This document shows positions 5,305 to 12,025 of a stretch of DNA of 12,034 nucleotides, one piece after another; position 1 is the stretch's first letter, and every line of letters starts with the position of its first letter. The stretch is from Campylobacterales bacterium (GTDB lineage: Bacteria; Campylobacterota; Campylobacteria; Campylobacterales; Arcobacteraceae). The notes beneath the pieces are model-generated. The model saw nothing but the letters and a program-made list of their open reading frames with translations, ran no database searches and was not told where the DNA came from. Where the stretch lies: contig JAIELU010000197.1 in NCBI GenBank assembly GCA_019752775.1, positions 1 through 12,034 on the forward strand, written 5' to 3'. The position numbers and the translations under genes are program-made.

Positions 5305-7210
5305 CTTTACATAAAACAATGATAGTTAGAATAAATGCAATAGAACCTACATATGTATTAAACATCATAATAGAAAAAACTGAAGCAAATAGTGAAACTA
5401 ATAAAAACTTTCTGTTGTTTATAAATAATGAAAGAATAGCAATACAAATAGCAATAATTCCAAATACTCCAATATATCCCCAATATCCAATTGCATTTTT
5501 AAATCCACAAAGTAATGTGGCATCATTTAAATGGCATTGAGCAATAATATCTTTATCAGCAATAAATCCATATCTTAGTGAAATTGAGAAAATAAAGAAG
5601 ATTGCAATATATTTAAGAATATTTTTTAATTCACTAAATGAACTATTTTTACTTCCTTGATATAAAATATAAGTAAAAGTTAAAGCAATAATAATCCAAA
5701 TATTAGAGAAAATATTTAAAGACCCTTCATTGTAAAATGAAATAATTGAAGTTAGTAAAAGAACTAAAAATGATAATTTCTCGAAAGCTTTAAATTCCAT
5801 ATTTGTAAATCTTCCAGCATAAAGTAAAACAAAAGAAATAGCGGAAATAGCAAAAATATACACTTCAAAGTTTCTATATCTTCCTTCAAATGCTAGAATT
5901 ATTGTTGAAATTAATATAAAAATAAATGAAGAATAAAATAATACCATTGGTAAAGTATCAGTATTAAATACTTTGTTTGTTAATATTTCTCTAATACCTA
6001 CAATTTTAGGTTTAGATTCTTTTGCAATATTTAAAAGTACAAAATAATAAATAGCAAGATTTGTTAATAAAACCAATGTTGCCCAAACAACTTCTCCACT
6101 TGATCTTACTGTTACATTAAATTGTTCCATTTGTAGCATATATAAAACCGCAAAAATCGTATTTATAGAACTAAATAAAACTAATTTTTTTGTAGAAATA
6201 TTTGAATTTTTTAATAAAAATGAAAAAACAAAAATAAGTAAAAGAGAACCAAAACCTAAATATTTATAGTTTGGAAAATCAGAAACATCTCCTGTAAAAA
6301 CATTTTTATCTGCTCTATCTTTATCAAATAATCCCCAAAACCCACCAACAGCACCTTCACTTACTCTTTTCCAAGGTTGGTCAAAAGCTTCAATAATATT
6401 ATAATTCCAATTGTTTTTTTCTGCAAGTTTTACAAAATCTCTTACAAAAATAGCTTGATTTGTTTTACTAGGAAGTGCATCTTCTCTCATTCTTCCTTCT
6501 GATGGCCAACCTGTTTCTCCAATTAAAATATTTTTATCTTTTAAAATACTTTCAACTTCTCCTCTTACATTTGCTAAATGTTCGATAGATTTGTGAATAT
6601 TCATAGGATCATCTTCCCAATAAGGTAAAATATGAATAGTTACGAAATCTGTAACTTCTTTGATTTTTGGATATTTAAGCCAATATTCCCAAACATCAGC
6701 ATAAGTAACTTGAGTATTTGGAAGGGCTGCTTTTACTTCTTTTAAATATTCATAAAGTTTTATATCAGATAAATCACCTCTTAATAAAGCTTCATTTCCA
6801 ACAATAACAGCTTTTACAATATCTTTATTTTCAGTAGCAAGTTTGATTAAAGTATCAATTTCCAATCGAGTTGGTTTTTCATCACCATTTACCCAAGCTC
6901 CCATAAGCATTTTTAGATTATTTTCCCTTGCTATCTTAGGAATCATCTCTAATCCAACTGTTGAATATGTTCTAATACAATCTGTGTATTTTGCAAGTAA
7001 TTGTAAATCTTTTCTTACTAAATCTTCAGAAATTACTAAACCTTTGTCCATCATAAAAGGTGAATCATTTTTTCCAAAAGGAGCATATGATACACACTGA
7101 AGTTTTGAAAAAGAGCTTGAATTATCTTTTAAAACAAATCCTGCTCCTAAAATATACCAAAAAAGTACAACTGCTACTAGACTGGCTAGTGTTAATGTTA
7201 TTTTCTTCAT
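5276..7210 (-). CDS. Membrane-anchored GH17-type beta-1,3-glucanase/transglycosylase-like protein
   Basis: The N-terminus (residues 5-25) is a membrane anchor or uncleaved signal. Residues about 38-300 form a glycoside hydrolase family 17 barrel: CVSYAPFG (strand 1), IRTYST (79-84), IVGNEALLRG with putative acid/base E140, and LIGETGWPSEGR with putative nucleophile E232, then FDQPWKR and GGFWGLFD. This domain should face the periplasm. The rest (about 318-634) is a polytopic membrane region with roughly ten hydrophobic segments, including a loop with C559 and C568. Family GH17 acts on beta-1,3-glucans; bacterial members include domains linked to cyclic or branched beta-glucan synthesis (as in NdvB-type proteins). 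No glycosyltransferase lies nearby, so the role here, trimming, branching or exporting a glucan, is inference. AGGAAA lies 13 bases before the ATG. It follows proA by 27 bases on the same strand, so it is probably co-transcribed with it. Confidence 0.83.
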   Translation of the reverse strand: MKKITLTLASLVAVVLFWYILGAGFVLKDNSSSFSKLQCVSYAPFGKNDSPFMMDKGLVISEDLVRKDLQLLAKYTDCIRTYSTVGLEMIPKIARENNLKMLMGAWVNGDEKPTRLEIDTLIKLATENKDIVKAVIVGNEALLRGDLSDIKLYEYLKEVKAALPNTQVTYADVWEYWLKYPKIKEVTDFVTIHILPYWEDDPMNIHKSIEHLANVRGEVESILKDKNILIGETGWPSEGRMREDALPSKTNQAIFVRDFVKLAEKNNWNYNIIEAFDQPWKRVSEGAVGGFWGLFDKDRADKNVFTGDVSDFPNYKYLGFGSLLLIFVFSFLLKNSNISTKKLVLFSSINTIFAVLYMLQMEQFNVTVRSSGEVVWATLVLLTNLAIYYFVLLNIAKESKPKIVGIREILTNKVFNTDTLPMVLFYSSFIFILISTIILAFEGRYRNFEVYIFAISAISFVLLYAGRFTNMEFKAFEKLSFLVLLLTSIISFYNEGSLNIFSNIWIIIALTFTYILYQGSKNSSFSELKNILKYIAIFFIFSISLRYGFIADKDIIAQCHLNDATLLCGFKNAIGYWGYIGVFGIIAICIAILSLFINNRKFLLVSLFASVFSIMMFNTYVGSIAFILTIIVLCKEKNLKALNS

Positions 7211-7237
7211 GTTTTTGTTTGTTTCCTAATATTAAGA

Positions 7238-8470
7238 TTATCTAATTTGACCAGAACCGTAAATTTTGTATTTAAATGTTGTTAAATCATTTATTCCCAT
7301 TGGTCCTCTTGCGTGAAGTTTATTTGTTGAAATCCCAACTTCCGCACCTAATCCAAAAGCTCCACCATCTGTGAATCTTGTACTTGCATTTGCATAAACA
7401 CAAGCTGCATCAACTTCGCTTAAAAATTTATTTATTGTTGAATAATTTTCACTTAAAATTGCTTCTGAGTGTCCTGACCCATGTCTTTGAATATGAGTAA
7501 TTGCCTCATCTACATTTTTTACAAGTTTAATGTTTAAAATATTAGCTAAATATTCAGTATCATAATCTTCAAGTGTTACAGGAATTGCTTTTATATATTT
7601 TAAAGTTTCACTACAACCTTTTAAAACTGTTCCTTGTTCCGCAAATGCATCTTCGAGTCCTGTTAGAATATAAGGAGCAATATCTTCATGAACTAAAAGT
7701 GTTTCCATAGAATTACAAGCACTAGGTCTTTGACATTTTGCATTTATAGCAATATCTATGATTTTAGCAGGTGCCGCATCTTTATCCACATAAATATGAC
7801 AAATACCTTTATCGTGTTTAATAACTGGAACTGATGAATTTTCACTTACAAATTTAATAAGTGCTTCTCCACCTCTTGGAACGATTAAATCAACATATTT
7901 ATCTTGTTTTATAAGTTTTGCAACACCTTCTCTACTTGAATCAGGTAATAGTGAAATAGCTTGTTCTGGAAGTTTATTTTTTGATAAAACTTCTTTCAAC
8001 ACAACAGCTATTGCTTTATTTGAATGCTCAGCTTCTTTCCCACCTTTTAAAACACATACATTTCCGCTTTTAAAACAAAGGGCTGCTGTGTCACTTGTAA
8101 CATTTGGACGACTTTCATAAATAATACCAATTACACCAATTGGTATTGATACTTTTTGAATATTTAATCCAGATTCTGTAACCCAACCATCAAGTATTCT
8201 TCCAACTGGTTCATTTTGTGATGCTATTTGTCTAATTGCATCAGACATTTCTTGAACTCTTGTTCCTGTTAAAAGTAATCTATCTTGTAATGCTTCACTT
8301 AAATTATTAACCCTTGCTTCAATCATATCTTTTTCATTATGTGTGATTATAAAATCACAGTGGTTTATTAAAGCATCAGCCATTTCATTTAAAACTTTAT
8401 TTTTAACAGCAGTACTTAGGTTTGCAATAGTTCGGCTTGATTTTTTTGCCTCTTCTAAAAATACTTGCAT
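7238..8470 (-). CDS. proA: Gamma-glutamyl phosphate reductase
   Basis: The enzyme catalyses the second step of proline synthesis from glutamate, the NADPH-dependent reduction of gamma-glutamyl phosphate to glutamate semialdehyde, in the cytoplasm. The 410-residue length is standard. Visible signatures are IIYESRPNVTSD (117-127), LKGGKEAEHSN (141-151) in the nucleotide-binding part, VPRGGEAL (198-204), and CQRPSACNSMETLLVH with catalytic cysteine C252. AVYANAS-like ACVYANASTRFTDGG and GLGAEVGISTNKLHARGPMG near the C-terminus complete the family pattern. The ATG has TAGGAA seven bases upstream. proB and proC are not in the window. A hairpin with a U-tract lies 50-100 bases upstream, which separates it from the helix-turn-helix gene on the same strand; the GH17 gene follows. 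Confidence 0.96.
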   Translation of the reverse strand: MQVFLEEAKKSSRTIANLSTAVKNKVLNEMADALINHCDFIITHNEKDMIEARVNNLSEALQDRLLLTGTRVQEMSDAIRQIASQNEPVGRILDGWVTESGLNIQKVSIPIGVIGIIYESRPNVTSDTAALCFKSGNVCVLKGGKEAEHSNKAIAVVLKEVLSKNKLPEQAISLLPDSSREGVAKLIKQDKYVDLIVPRGGEALIKFVSENSSVPVIKHDKGICHIYVDKDAAPAKIIDIAINAKCQRPSACNSMETLLVHEDIAPYILTGLEDAFAEQGTVLKGCSETLKYIKAIPVTLEDYDTEYLANILNIKLVKNVDEAITHIQRHGSGHSEAILSENYSTINKFLSEVDAACVYANASTRFTDGGAFGLGAEVGISTNKLHARGPMGINDLTTFKYKIYGSGQIR

Positions 8471-8520
8471 AACAATTCCTATTAATTAATTTATAAATTT
8501 ATTTTTTAGGCACAAATTTG

Positions 8521-8566
8521 AAAAAAAATATAAAATACCTAACATAATAACGCTTGGGTATTTTAT
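8521..8566 (-). terminator. Intrinsic terminator between the HTH gene and proA
   Basis: Ten-bp inverted repeat: ATAAAATACC (8530-8539) and GGTATTTTAT (8557-8566), loop 17 bases. Reading minus, the hairpin is followed almost at once by eight T (8528 to 8521). It starts 25 bases after the stop codon of the HTH gene. Its distance from the proA start (51 bases or more) would also permit a leader attenuator, but no leader peptide is apparent. Confidence 0.62.
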
Positions 8567-8567
8567 G

Positions 8568-8573
8568 TATAAT
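8568..8573 (+). promoter_or_regulatory. Orphan promoter-like -10 facing the 3' end of the HTH gene
   Basis: TATAAT in the context TGTATAATCTGCTTAA, very similar to GTATAATTCGCTTAA at 4508-4522, which has a gene behind it. Here no plus-strand gene follows; transcription would be antisense to the HTH gene. A chance match is quite possible in such AT-rich DNA. Confidence 0.25.
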
Positions 8574-8591
8574 CTGCTTAAATAAGGCTTT

Positions 8592-8810
8592 TTACTGGCA
8601 AACTCCACTATCTTTTAGTAGTTCTTTTATCTGTTTACATTTTTTATTATCAATATAAAGATTTAACCAAGATTCAACCCAATACGGAACATTTCGTCCA
8701 TTATTTCCCCATGAATTTACGCTTTGATATTTTAAACCTAAATATTGGGAAAATGTTCGTTTATTAAAATCAGCCTTTTTCAATAATTGTTTGAAACTTT
8801 CTTTTTCCAT
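8592..8810 (-). CDS. Small Cro/XRE-like helix-turn-helix protein
   Basis: A 72-residue protein if begun at the ATG 8808-8810. That start has GTGGAG just upstream and a TATACT -10-like box (8836-8841) giving a leader of about 19 bases; the longer frame from 8834 would begin at or before that transcription start and lacks a ribosome site. Residues about 5-45 resemble a minimal helix-turn-helix: FKQLLKKADFNKRTFSQYLGL as the first helices and YQSVNSWGN as the recognition helix, followed by NVPYWVESWLNLYI, a VPYW ending seen in small phage-type or chromosomal repressors that bind DNA as dimers. The tail has two cysteines (C59 and C71). It is divergent from the 37-residue gene across about 130 bases and may regulate it and itself; that is inference. 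Confidence 0.68.
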   Translation of the reverse strand: MEKESFKQLLKKADFNKRTFSQYLGLKYQSVNSWGNNGRNVPYWVESWLNLYIDNKKCKQIKELLKDSGVCQ

Positions 8811-8835
8811 CTTTCTCCACCAAATAATATGCAAA

Positions 8836-8841
8836 AGTATA
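8836..8841 (-). promoter_or_regulatory. Candidate -10 box for the HTH gene
   Basis: Minus-strand TATACT, predicting transcription from about 8829. It lies between the two possible ATGs of the HTH gene and so supports the downstream one at 8810. The upstream -35 region is pure A/T and uninformative. Confidence 0.4.
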
Positions 8842-8883
8842 TCATAAAATAATTTATAATATATAAATACATATATATTTAAG

Positions 8884-8911
8884 TTGATTGTTATTTCTAA
8901 TTGTATATAAT
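8884..8911 (+). promoter_or_regulatory. Promoter of the 37-residue gene
   Basis: TTGATT (8884-8889), 16 bases, then TATAAT (8906-8911): the most complete -35/-10 pair in the window. The predicted start at about 8918 leaves a 22-base leader containing GAGGA seven bases before the ATG. Confidence 0.6.
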
Positions 8912-8939
8912 TTAGGATAGAAAAAATGAGGAATATAAA

Positions 8940-9053
8940 ATGAAAATAAAAGCATTTTTAACAAGTGGTAGATTTAGAATTATTAATGTATTCAAAATTG
9001 ATGATATGAAAAATATCACTTCTTCTTATCCTAGATGGGAATATATTTTATAA
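8940..9053 (+). CDS. 37-residue protein of unknown function
   Basis: A short gene with strong expression signals: a -35/-10 pair, GAGGA seven bases before the ATG, and a TAA stop at 9051-9053. The product begins MKIKAFLTSGRFRII and ends YPRWEYIL. It is basic, has no membrane segment, no cysteine and no signal peptide. The alternating pattern KIKAFL...FRIINVFKI suggests two short beta strands, then a helix-like DDMKNITSS segment. I do not recognise a family. It lies between the divergent HTH gene and the membrane-protein pair. It could be a small regulatory or antitoxin-like protein, or a remnant of a longer one, but the intact translation signals argue for a real gene. Confidence 0.55.
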   Translation: MKIKAFLTSGRFRIINVFKIDDMKNITSSYPRWEYIL

Positions 9054-9097
9054 AATAGATATAAACTTTAGTTATCATTTCATTAATTCATAGATGT

Positions 9098-9103
9098 TAT
9101 AAT
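9098..9103 (+). promoter_or_regulatory. Candidate -10 box for the small membrane-protein pair
   Basis: TATAAT with a predicted start at about 9110. An ATG at 9116 would have only a six-base leader and no ribosome site, while the ATG at 9128 has ATGGA seven bases upstream, which favours the latter. Confidence 0.45.
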
Positions 9104-9127
9104 AAATAAAAATTAATGGAATATATT

Positions 9128-9442
9128 ATGGGAATTAAAGATAAATTAAAAGAAAACTCAAATAAATTATTAAATCTAGCAAGTGAAAATGCCACTAGAG
9201 CTTTTGATTACCCAAAAATCAAGAGTCAACAAATAAAAGATGCAATAAATCTAAAAATCCGAGAAAAGGCCATATTAGCTACAAAAGCTAGACTTGTTGA
9301 AAATTATAAAACATTTGATGATTATAGTGATGAACAATTGGAAATTATAATTGCAGATGAAGAGAGAAAAATAGTTGATGATTTAAAAACAAAATCCCTT
9401 GTAGTTGCACTTGCAGCTCTTGGGCTTAATTTTTTTATATAG
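9128..9442 (+). CDS. Small helical protein with hydrophobic C-terminus, unknown function
   Basis: The preferred start is the ATG at 9128 (MGIKDKLKEN), preceded by ATGGA; an in-frame ATG at 9116 would add MEYI. The 104-residue product is mostly charged, helix-forming sequence rich in Lys, Glu, Asn and Asp (about 1-85) with no helix breakers after YPKI near residue 30, and ends in a hydrophobic stretch (SLVVALAALGLNFFI) that could anchor it in the membrane by its tail. No cysteine and no enzyme motif is visible. It lies nine bases upstream of a two-helix membrane protein, so the two are probably made together and may interact. I do not recognise the family. Confidence 0.72.
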   Translation: MGIKDKLKENSNKLLNLASENATRAFDYPKIKSQQIKDAINLKIREKAILATKARLVENYKTFDDYSDEQLEIIIADEERKIVDDLKTKSLVVALAALGLNFFI

Positions 9443-9451
9443 AGTTTTGAA

Positions 9452-9856
9452 ATGTTTAAACAAGTTAAATCTGCACTTTTTTGGTATTATTTATTTAAAT
9501 TTAGAAGAAGAGTGATTTTCATACTTTTACTTTTGATAATTGCTTTTTTTGCAAATGCAATTTATGGTGATGTTGTTGAATATTTAAAATTAAAAGATAA
9601 ATTAGATTACTTAGAAATTGCACTTATTTCAAAATGGTTGATAATTGTTTTTAATATAGTTTTTTCAATTTATCTTATTTTGACAATGTTTAAAAAAGAA
9701 GAAAATATTGAAGAAAAGAATCTAAAAAAAGAGAAAAAAACAGAAGTTAAACAGACAAAAGAGCATAAAAAAGAGGAAAAATTTACTCAAAGAGAAAAAG
9801 AGTTTTTATATAAAAAAACTCTTAAAACAAAAGCTGATTTATTAGTAGAAAAATAA
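9452..9856 (+). CDS. Two-helix membrane protein with Lys/Glu-rich cytoplasmic tail, unknown function
   Basis: The 134-residue product starts with a basic segment (FKFRRRV), then has hydrophobic helices at about 21-38 and 60-81. The positive-inside rule places both ends in the cytoplasm, with a short loop in the periplasm. Residues about 83-134 are a very charged tail (KKEENIEEKNLKKEKK and onward) that may be a coiled coil or an unfolded interaction arm. It follows the preceding gene by nine bases and probably forms an operon with it. Its stop is 16 bases from the stop of the convergent channel gene, with no convincing hairpin between them. No family recognised. Confidence 0.75.
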   Translation: MFKQVKSALFWYYLFKFRRRVIFILLLLIIAFFANAIYGDVVEYLKLKDKLDYLEIALISKWLIIVFNIVFSIYLILTMFKKEENIEEKNLKKEKKTEVKQTKEHKKEEKFTQREKEFLYKKTLKTKADLLVEK

Positions 9857-9872
9857 AATAATAAATAGAAGG

Positions 9873-11786
9873 TTAAATATTTTCTTTTATCTTGTCTTGT
9901 ATTTTTTCATCATTTTTTATAAAAACAGTTTGTGAAGGATATGCAAAATCACAATTATTTTTCTCAACAAGTTTTGCTATCTTTATCATAACTTCTTGTT
10001 TTGTATCAAGCCAATCTTCCCATACAGGACTTTTTGAAAAACAATAAACAAGTATATTTATAGATGAAGACTCAAATTCATCTATAAAAACTAAAAGAGT
10101 ATTTTTAATACCATATAAATCTTCTCTTTTTATAGCTTCAAAAGCTTTTGTTCTTGAAATATTGATATTGTTATTTGTAGCAATTTTAGGATTTGTTATT
10201 AACATATTAAAAATATCATTTTTAAGATTTATAATATCTTGCATTTTATTTTCATAACTAATACCTATTGACATTTTTATTCTTCTTCCAATTACTCTTT
10301 TTGACCAATTTAAAATATGCGCATTTGCAATTTGAGAATTAGGAACCGTAATCATTGCATTATCAAAAGTTCTAATTCTTGTTGTTCTCATTCTAATATC
10401 AACTACAGTTCCCTCAAAATCCTTTGTTTTAATCCAATCACCTTGTGAAAATGAGTTGTCAGTCATAATATTTAATGAAGCAAAAAAGTTTGCTAATGTA
10501 TCTTTTGCAGCAAGTGCAATTGCAATACCTCCAACTCCAAGTGAAGCTGCAATTGCTTTTACATCAAGACCAAGTTGGGTAAATAAAAATAAAATAACAA
10601 CTAATATAAGTACAACTTTGATAATTTTTAGTATAAAAACAATCATCTCTTTTCTTACATTTTTATATTTTTCAAGTAAGTTTTGAGCATAAATTGTAAT
10701 ACTATTATTTAACACTGAATAAATTGCCCAAGTTAAAAGAGCTATATAAATAGTGTTTATCCAAGGAATAATATGATTTATTATAGTTTGATCTTTAATC
10801 AAAATAAAAAGAGAAATCTGAATAGAGAAAAGATATAAACTATAAATTAAAGGTGTATTAATTGCATCCTTTAAATAAAATAGGATATTCTCTTCATCTT
10901 TTGTCTCCTTTTTTATAAAAATTATCGAAATAAAGTTTGCAATTAAATCAATTACATATCTATTAATTAGTCTAAAAAATAGACTTATCAATAAAACAAC
11001 AACAACTTCTCCCACAGAAAAATTTAAGTGATAAGAGGTTAATGATGATAAAAAAGAGATACCTTTTATATTATCAATTTTACTTATCATATATTTTAGA
11101 TTAAATTCATCAATAAGAAAGTTTGAACTTCTAAATTTTTGAATATTTGTATATAAGTATTGTAAAACAAAAAGTTGAGAGTGTTTTTGATTATAAAGGT
11201 TAATATAATTATTTATAAGCTCATTTGAGATTTTATTATTACTGTTTTTTAGTTCAGTTTCATATATTAAAGTATATTCATCAAGTCTAAAATCTTGAAT
11301 TTGTTTAATATTTTCAAGTAAAATATCCTCAAAATATTTCTTATTTCTAAACTCTTGTTTTCCAATAATAATATCTTTTAATGTAGTTTCATAAGAAGCT
11401 CTTTCTTTTAAATAAGCAATTCTCAATTCATCTCTTTTAATTGCAATAGTATTATTTTGTATATTATTGGCATTTATTCTGTTGTTTAAGAAAAGGATTT
11501 CATTATCATAATAATTTTTATCAGGAAGATTGCTTAAATAAAATTCGTTATTTATATTTTTAATAACTTCCTCAATTGTTTTAGCTTGAGAAGCGATTTG
11601 ATCTTCAATATTTTGAGTAAGAGGATTCTCTGCATTATCAAGAGATATTTGTTCATCTGTTTTTACACTAGACTGAGTGGATTCTTTTATTAAAAATTTT
11701 AATGGAGTTGTTGGAATAGTATCTGAAAATGAAAGTATAGGGATTATCAAAATTAGAAATATTTTTAATAATAAGTTGTAAAACAT
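9873..11786 (-). CDS. MscS-type mechanosensitive channel with large periplasmic N-terminal region
   Basis: MscS-family channels open under membrane tension and release osmolytes during hypo-osmotic shock. Of 637 residues, 1-21 form a signal peptide or anchor. Residues about 22-250 are polar, helical and rich in Asn, Gln, Lys and Glu, probably a periplasmic coiled-coil region. Hydrophobic segments follow at about 258-272, 278-292, 308-330, 340-360 and 382-404. The pore helix is in KAIAASLGVGGIAIALAAKDTLANFF (about 410-435), whose Gly/Ala packing pattern is diagnostic, and the beta domain continues with GDWIK, FEGTVVDIRMRTTRIRTFDN and ITVPNSQI. This is longer than E. coli MscS (286 residues) and shorter than MscK. 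AAGGAAAG lies seven bases before the ATG. The gene lies 103 bases downstream of the tRNA-Leu. Confidence 0.92.
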   Translation of the reverse strand: MFYNLLLKIFLILIIPILSFSDTIPTTPLKFLIKESTQSSVKTDEQISLDNAENPLTQNIEDQIASQAKTIEEVIKNINNEFYLSNLPDKNYYDNEILFLNNRINANNIQNNTIAIKRDELRIAYLKERASYETTLKDIIIGKQEFRNKKYFEDILLENIKQIQDFRLDEYTLIYETELKNSNNKISNELINNYINLYNQKHSQLFVLQYLYTNIQKFRSSNFLIDEFNLKYMISKIDNIKGISFLSSLTSYHLNFSVGEVVVVLLISLFFRLINRYVIDLIANFISIIFIKKETKDEENILFYLKDAINTPLIYSLYLFSIQISLFILIKDQTIINHIIPWINTIYIALLTWAIYSVLNNSITIYAQNLLEKYKNVRKEMIVFILKIIKVVLILVVILFLFTQLGLDVKAIAASLGVGGIAIALAAKDTLANFFASLNIMTDNSFSQGDWIKTKDFEGTVVDIRMRTTRIRTFDNAMITVPNSQIANAHILNWSKRVIGRRIKMSIGISYENKMQDIINLKNDIFNMLITNPKIATNNNINISRTKAFEAIKREDLYGIKNTLLVFIDEFESSSINILVYCFSKSPVWEDWLDTKQEVMIKIAKLVEKNNCDFAYPSQTVFIKNDEKIQDKIKENI

Positions 11787-11810
11787 TTAGCTTTCCTTTT
11801 TTGATTTATA

Positions 11811-11816
11811 ATTATA
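11811..11816 (-). promoter_or_regulatory. Candidate -10 box for the MscS-type gene
   Basis: Minus-strand TATAAT, 24 bases before the ATG, gives a leader of about 17 bases with the AAGGAAAG ribosome site. A weak TTGTAG lies 15 bases upstream as a possible -35. Confidence 0.5.
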
Positions 11817-11889
11817 ATGTCATTAAGCTTACTACAATATATTTTTATGGTATCAAAGTGTTATAAATGAAAAGTAAATAAAAAAAGAG

Positions 11890-11974
11890 TGGTGCGGTTA
11901 GCGAGATTTGAACTCGCACACCCATAGGGCACTACCACCTCAAGGTAGCGTGTCTACCGTTCCACCATAACCGC
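11890..11974 (-). tRNA. tRNA-Leu (anticodon GAG), CCA encoded
   Basis: Read on the minus strand, GCGGTTA (11974-11968) pairs with TAACCGC (11900-11894), followed by discriminator A and encoded CCA (11892-11890). The anticodon arm is CTACC, loop TTGAGGT, GGTAG, giving anticodon GAG, which reads CUC and CUU. A long variable arm with CCC-TAT-GGG marks a class II tRNA, and the T arm is GCGAG-TTCAAAT-CTCGC. Leucine identity follows from the anticodon plus the long variable arm. Seven T (11886-11880) follow the 3' end and may terminate transcription. There is hardly room for a promoter between the 5' end and the hairpin upstream (see findings). Confidence 0.95.
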
Positions 11975-11988
11975 ACATATTTGAAATT

Positions 11989-12025
11989 AAAAAAAGGTCA
12001 AGAAGATAAAACTTCTTGACCTTTT
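11989..12025 (-). terminator. Strong intrinsic terminator of an operon entering from the right
   Basis: Perfect 14-bp stem AAAAGGTCAAGAAG (11992-12005) with its complement at 12012-12025 around a six-base loop. Reading minus, the arm ends in a run of seven T (11995-11989). The orientation means it ends a minus-strand unit that lies beyond 12025, just upstream of the tRNA-Leu. Confidence 0.8.

Noticed and set aside
5319..5540. Plus-strand open frame of 73 codons
   Set aside because: Antisense to the GH17 membrane region, without start signals.
6843..7245. Two overlapping plus-strand open frames (6843-7100, 7060-7245)
   Set aside because: Both are antisense to the GH17 catalytic domain and signal region, with no ribosome site or recognisable content.
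8835..8890. AT-only stretch considered as an origin or DNA-unwinding element
   Set aside because: There are no DnaA-box-like repeats or iterons, and the stretch is explained as a divergent promoter region.
8592..9053. Classical toxin-antitoxin pair
   Set aside because: The two genes are divergent rather than an overlapping operon, and neither protein has a toxin motif; kept only as an unknown cassette.
10456..10686. Plus-strand open frame of 76 codons
   Set aside because: It mirrors the conserved MscS pore helix, so its Ala/Ser content is an artefact.
11890..11974. tRNA-Leu as an attachment site for an integrated element
   Set aside because: No second copy of the tRNA 3' end and no integrase gene is present in the window.
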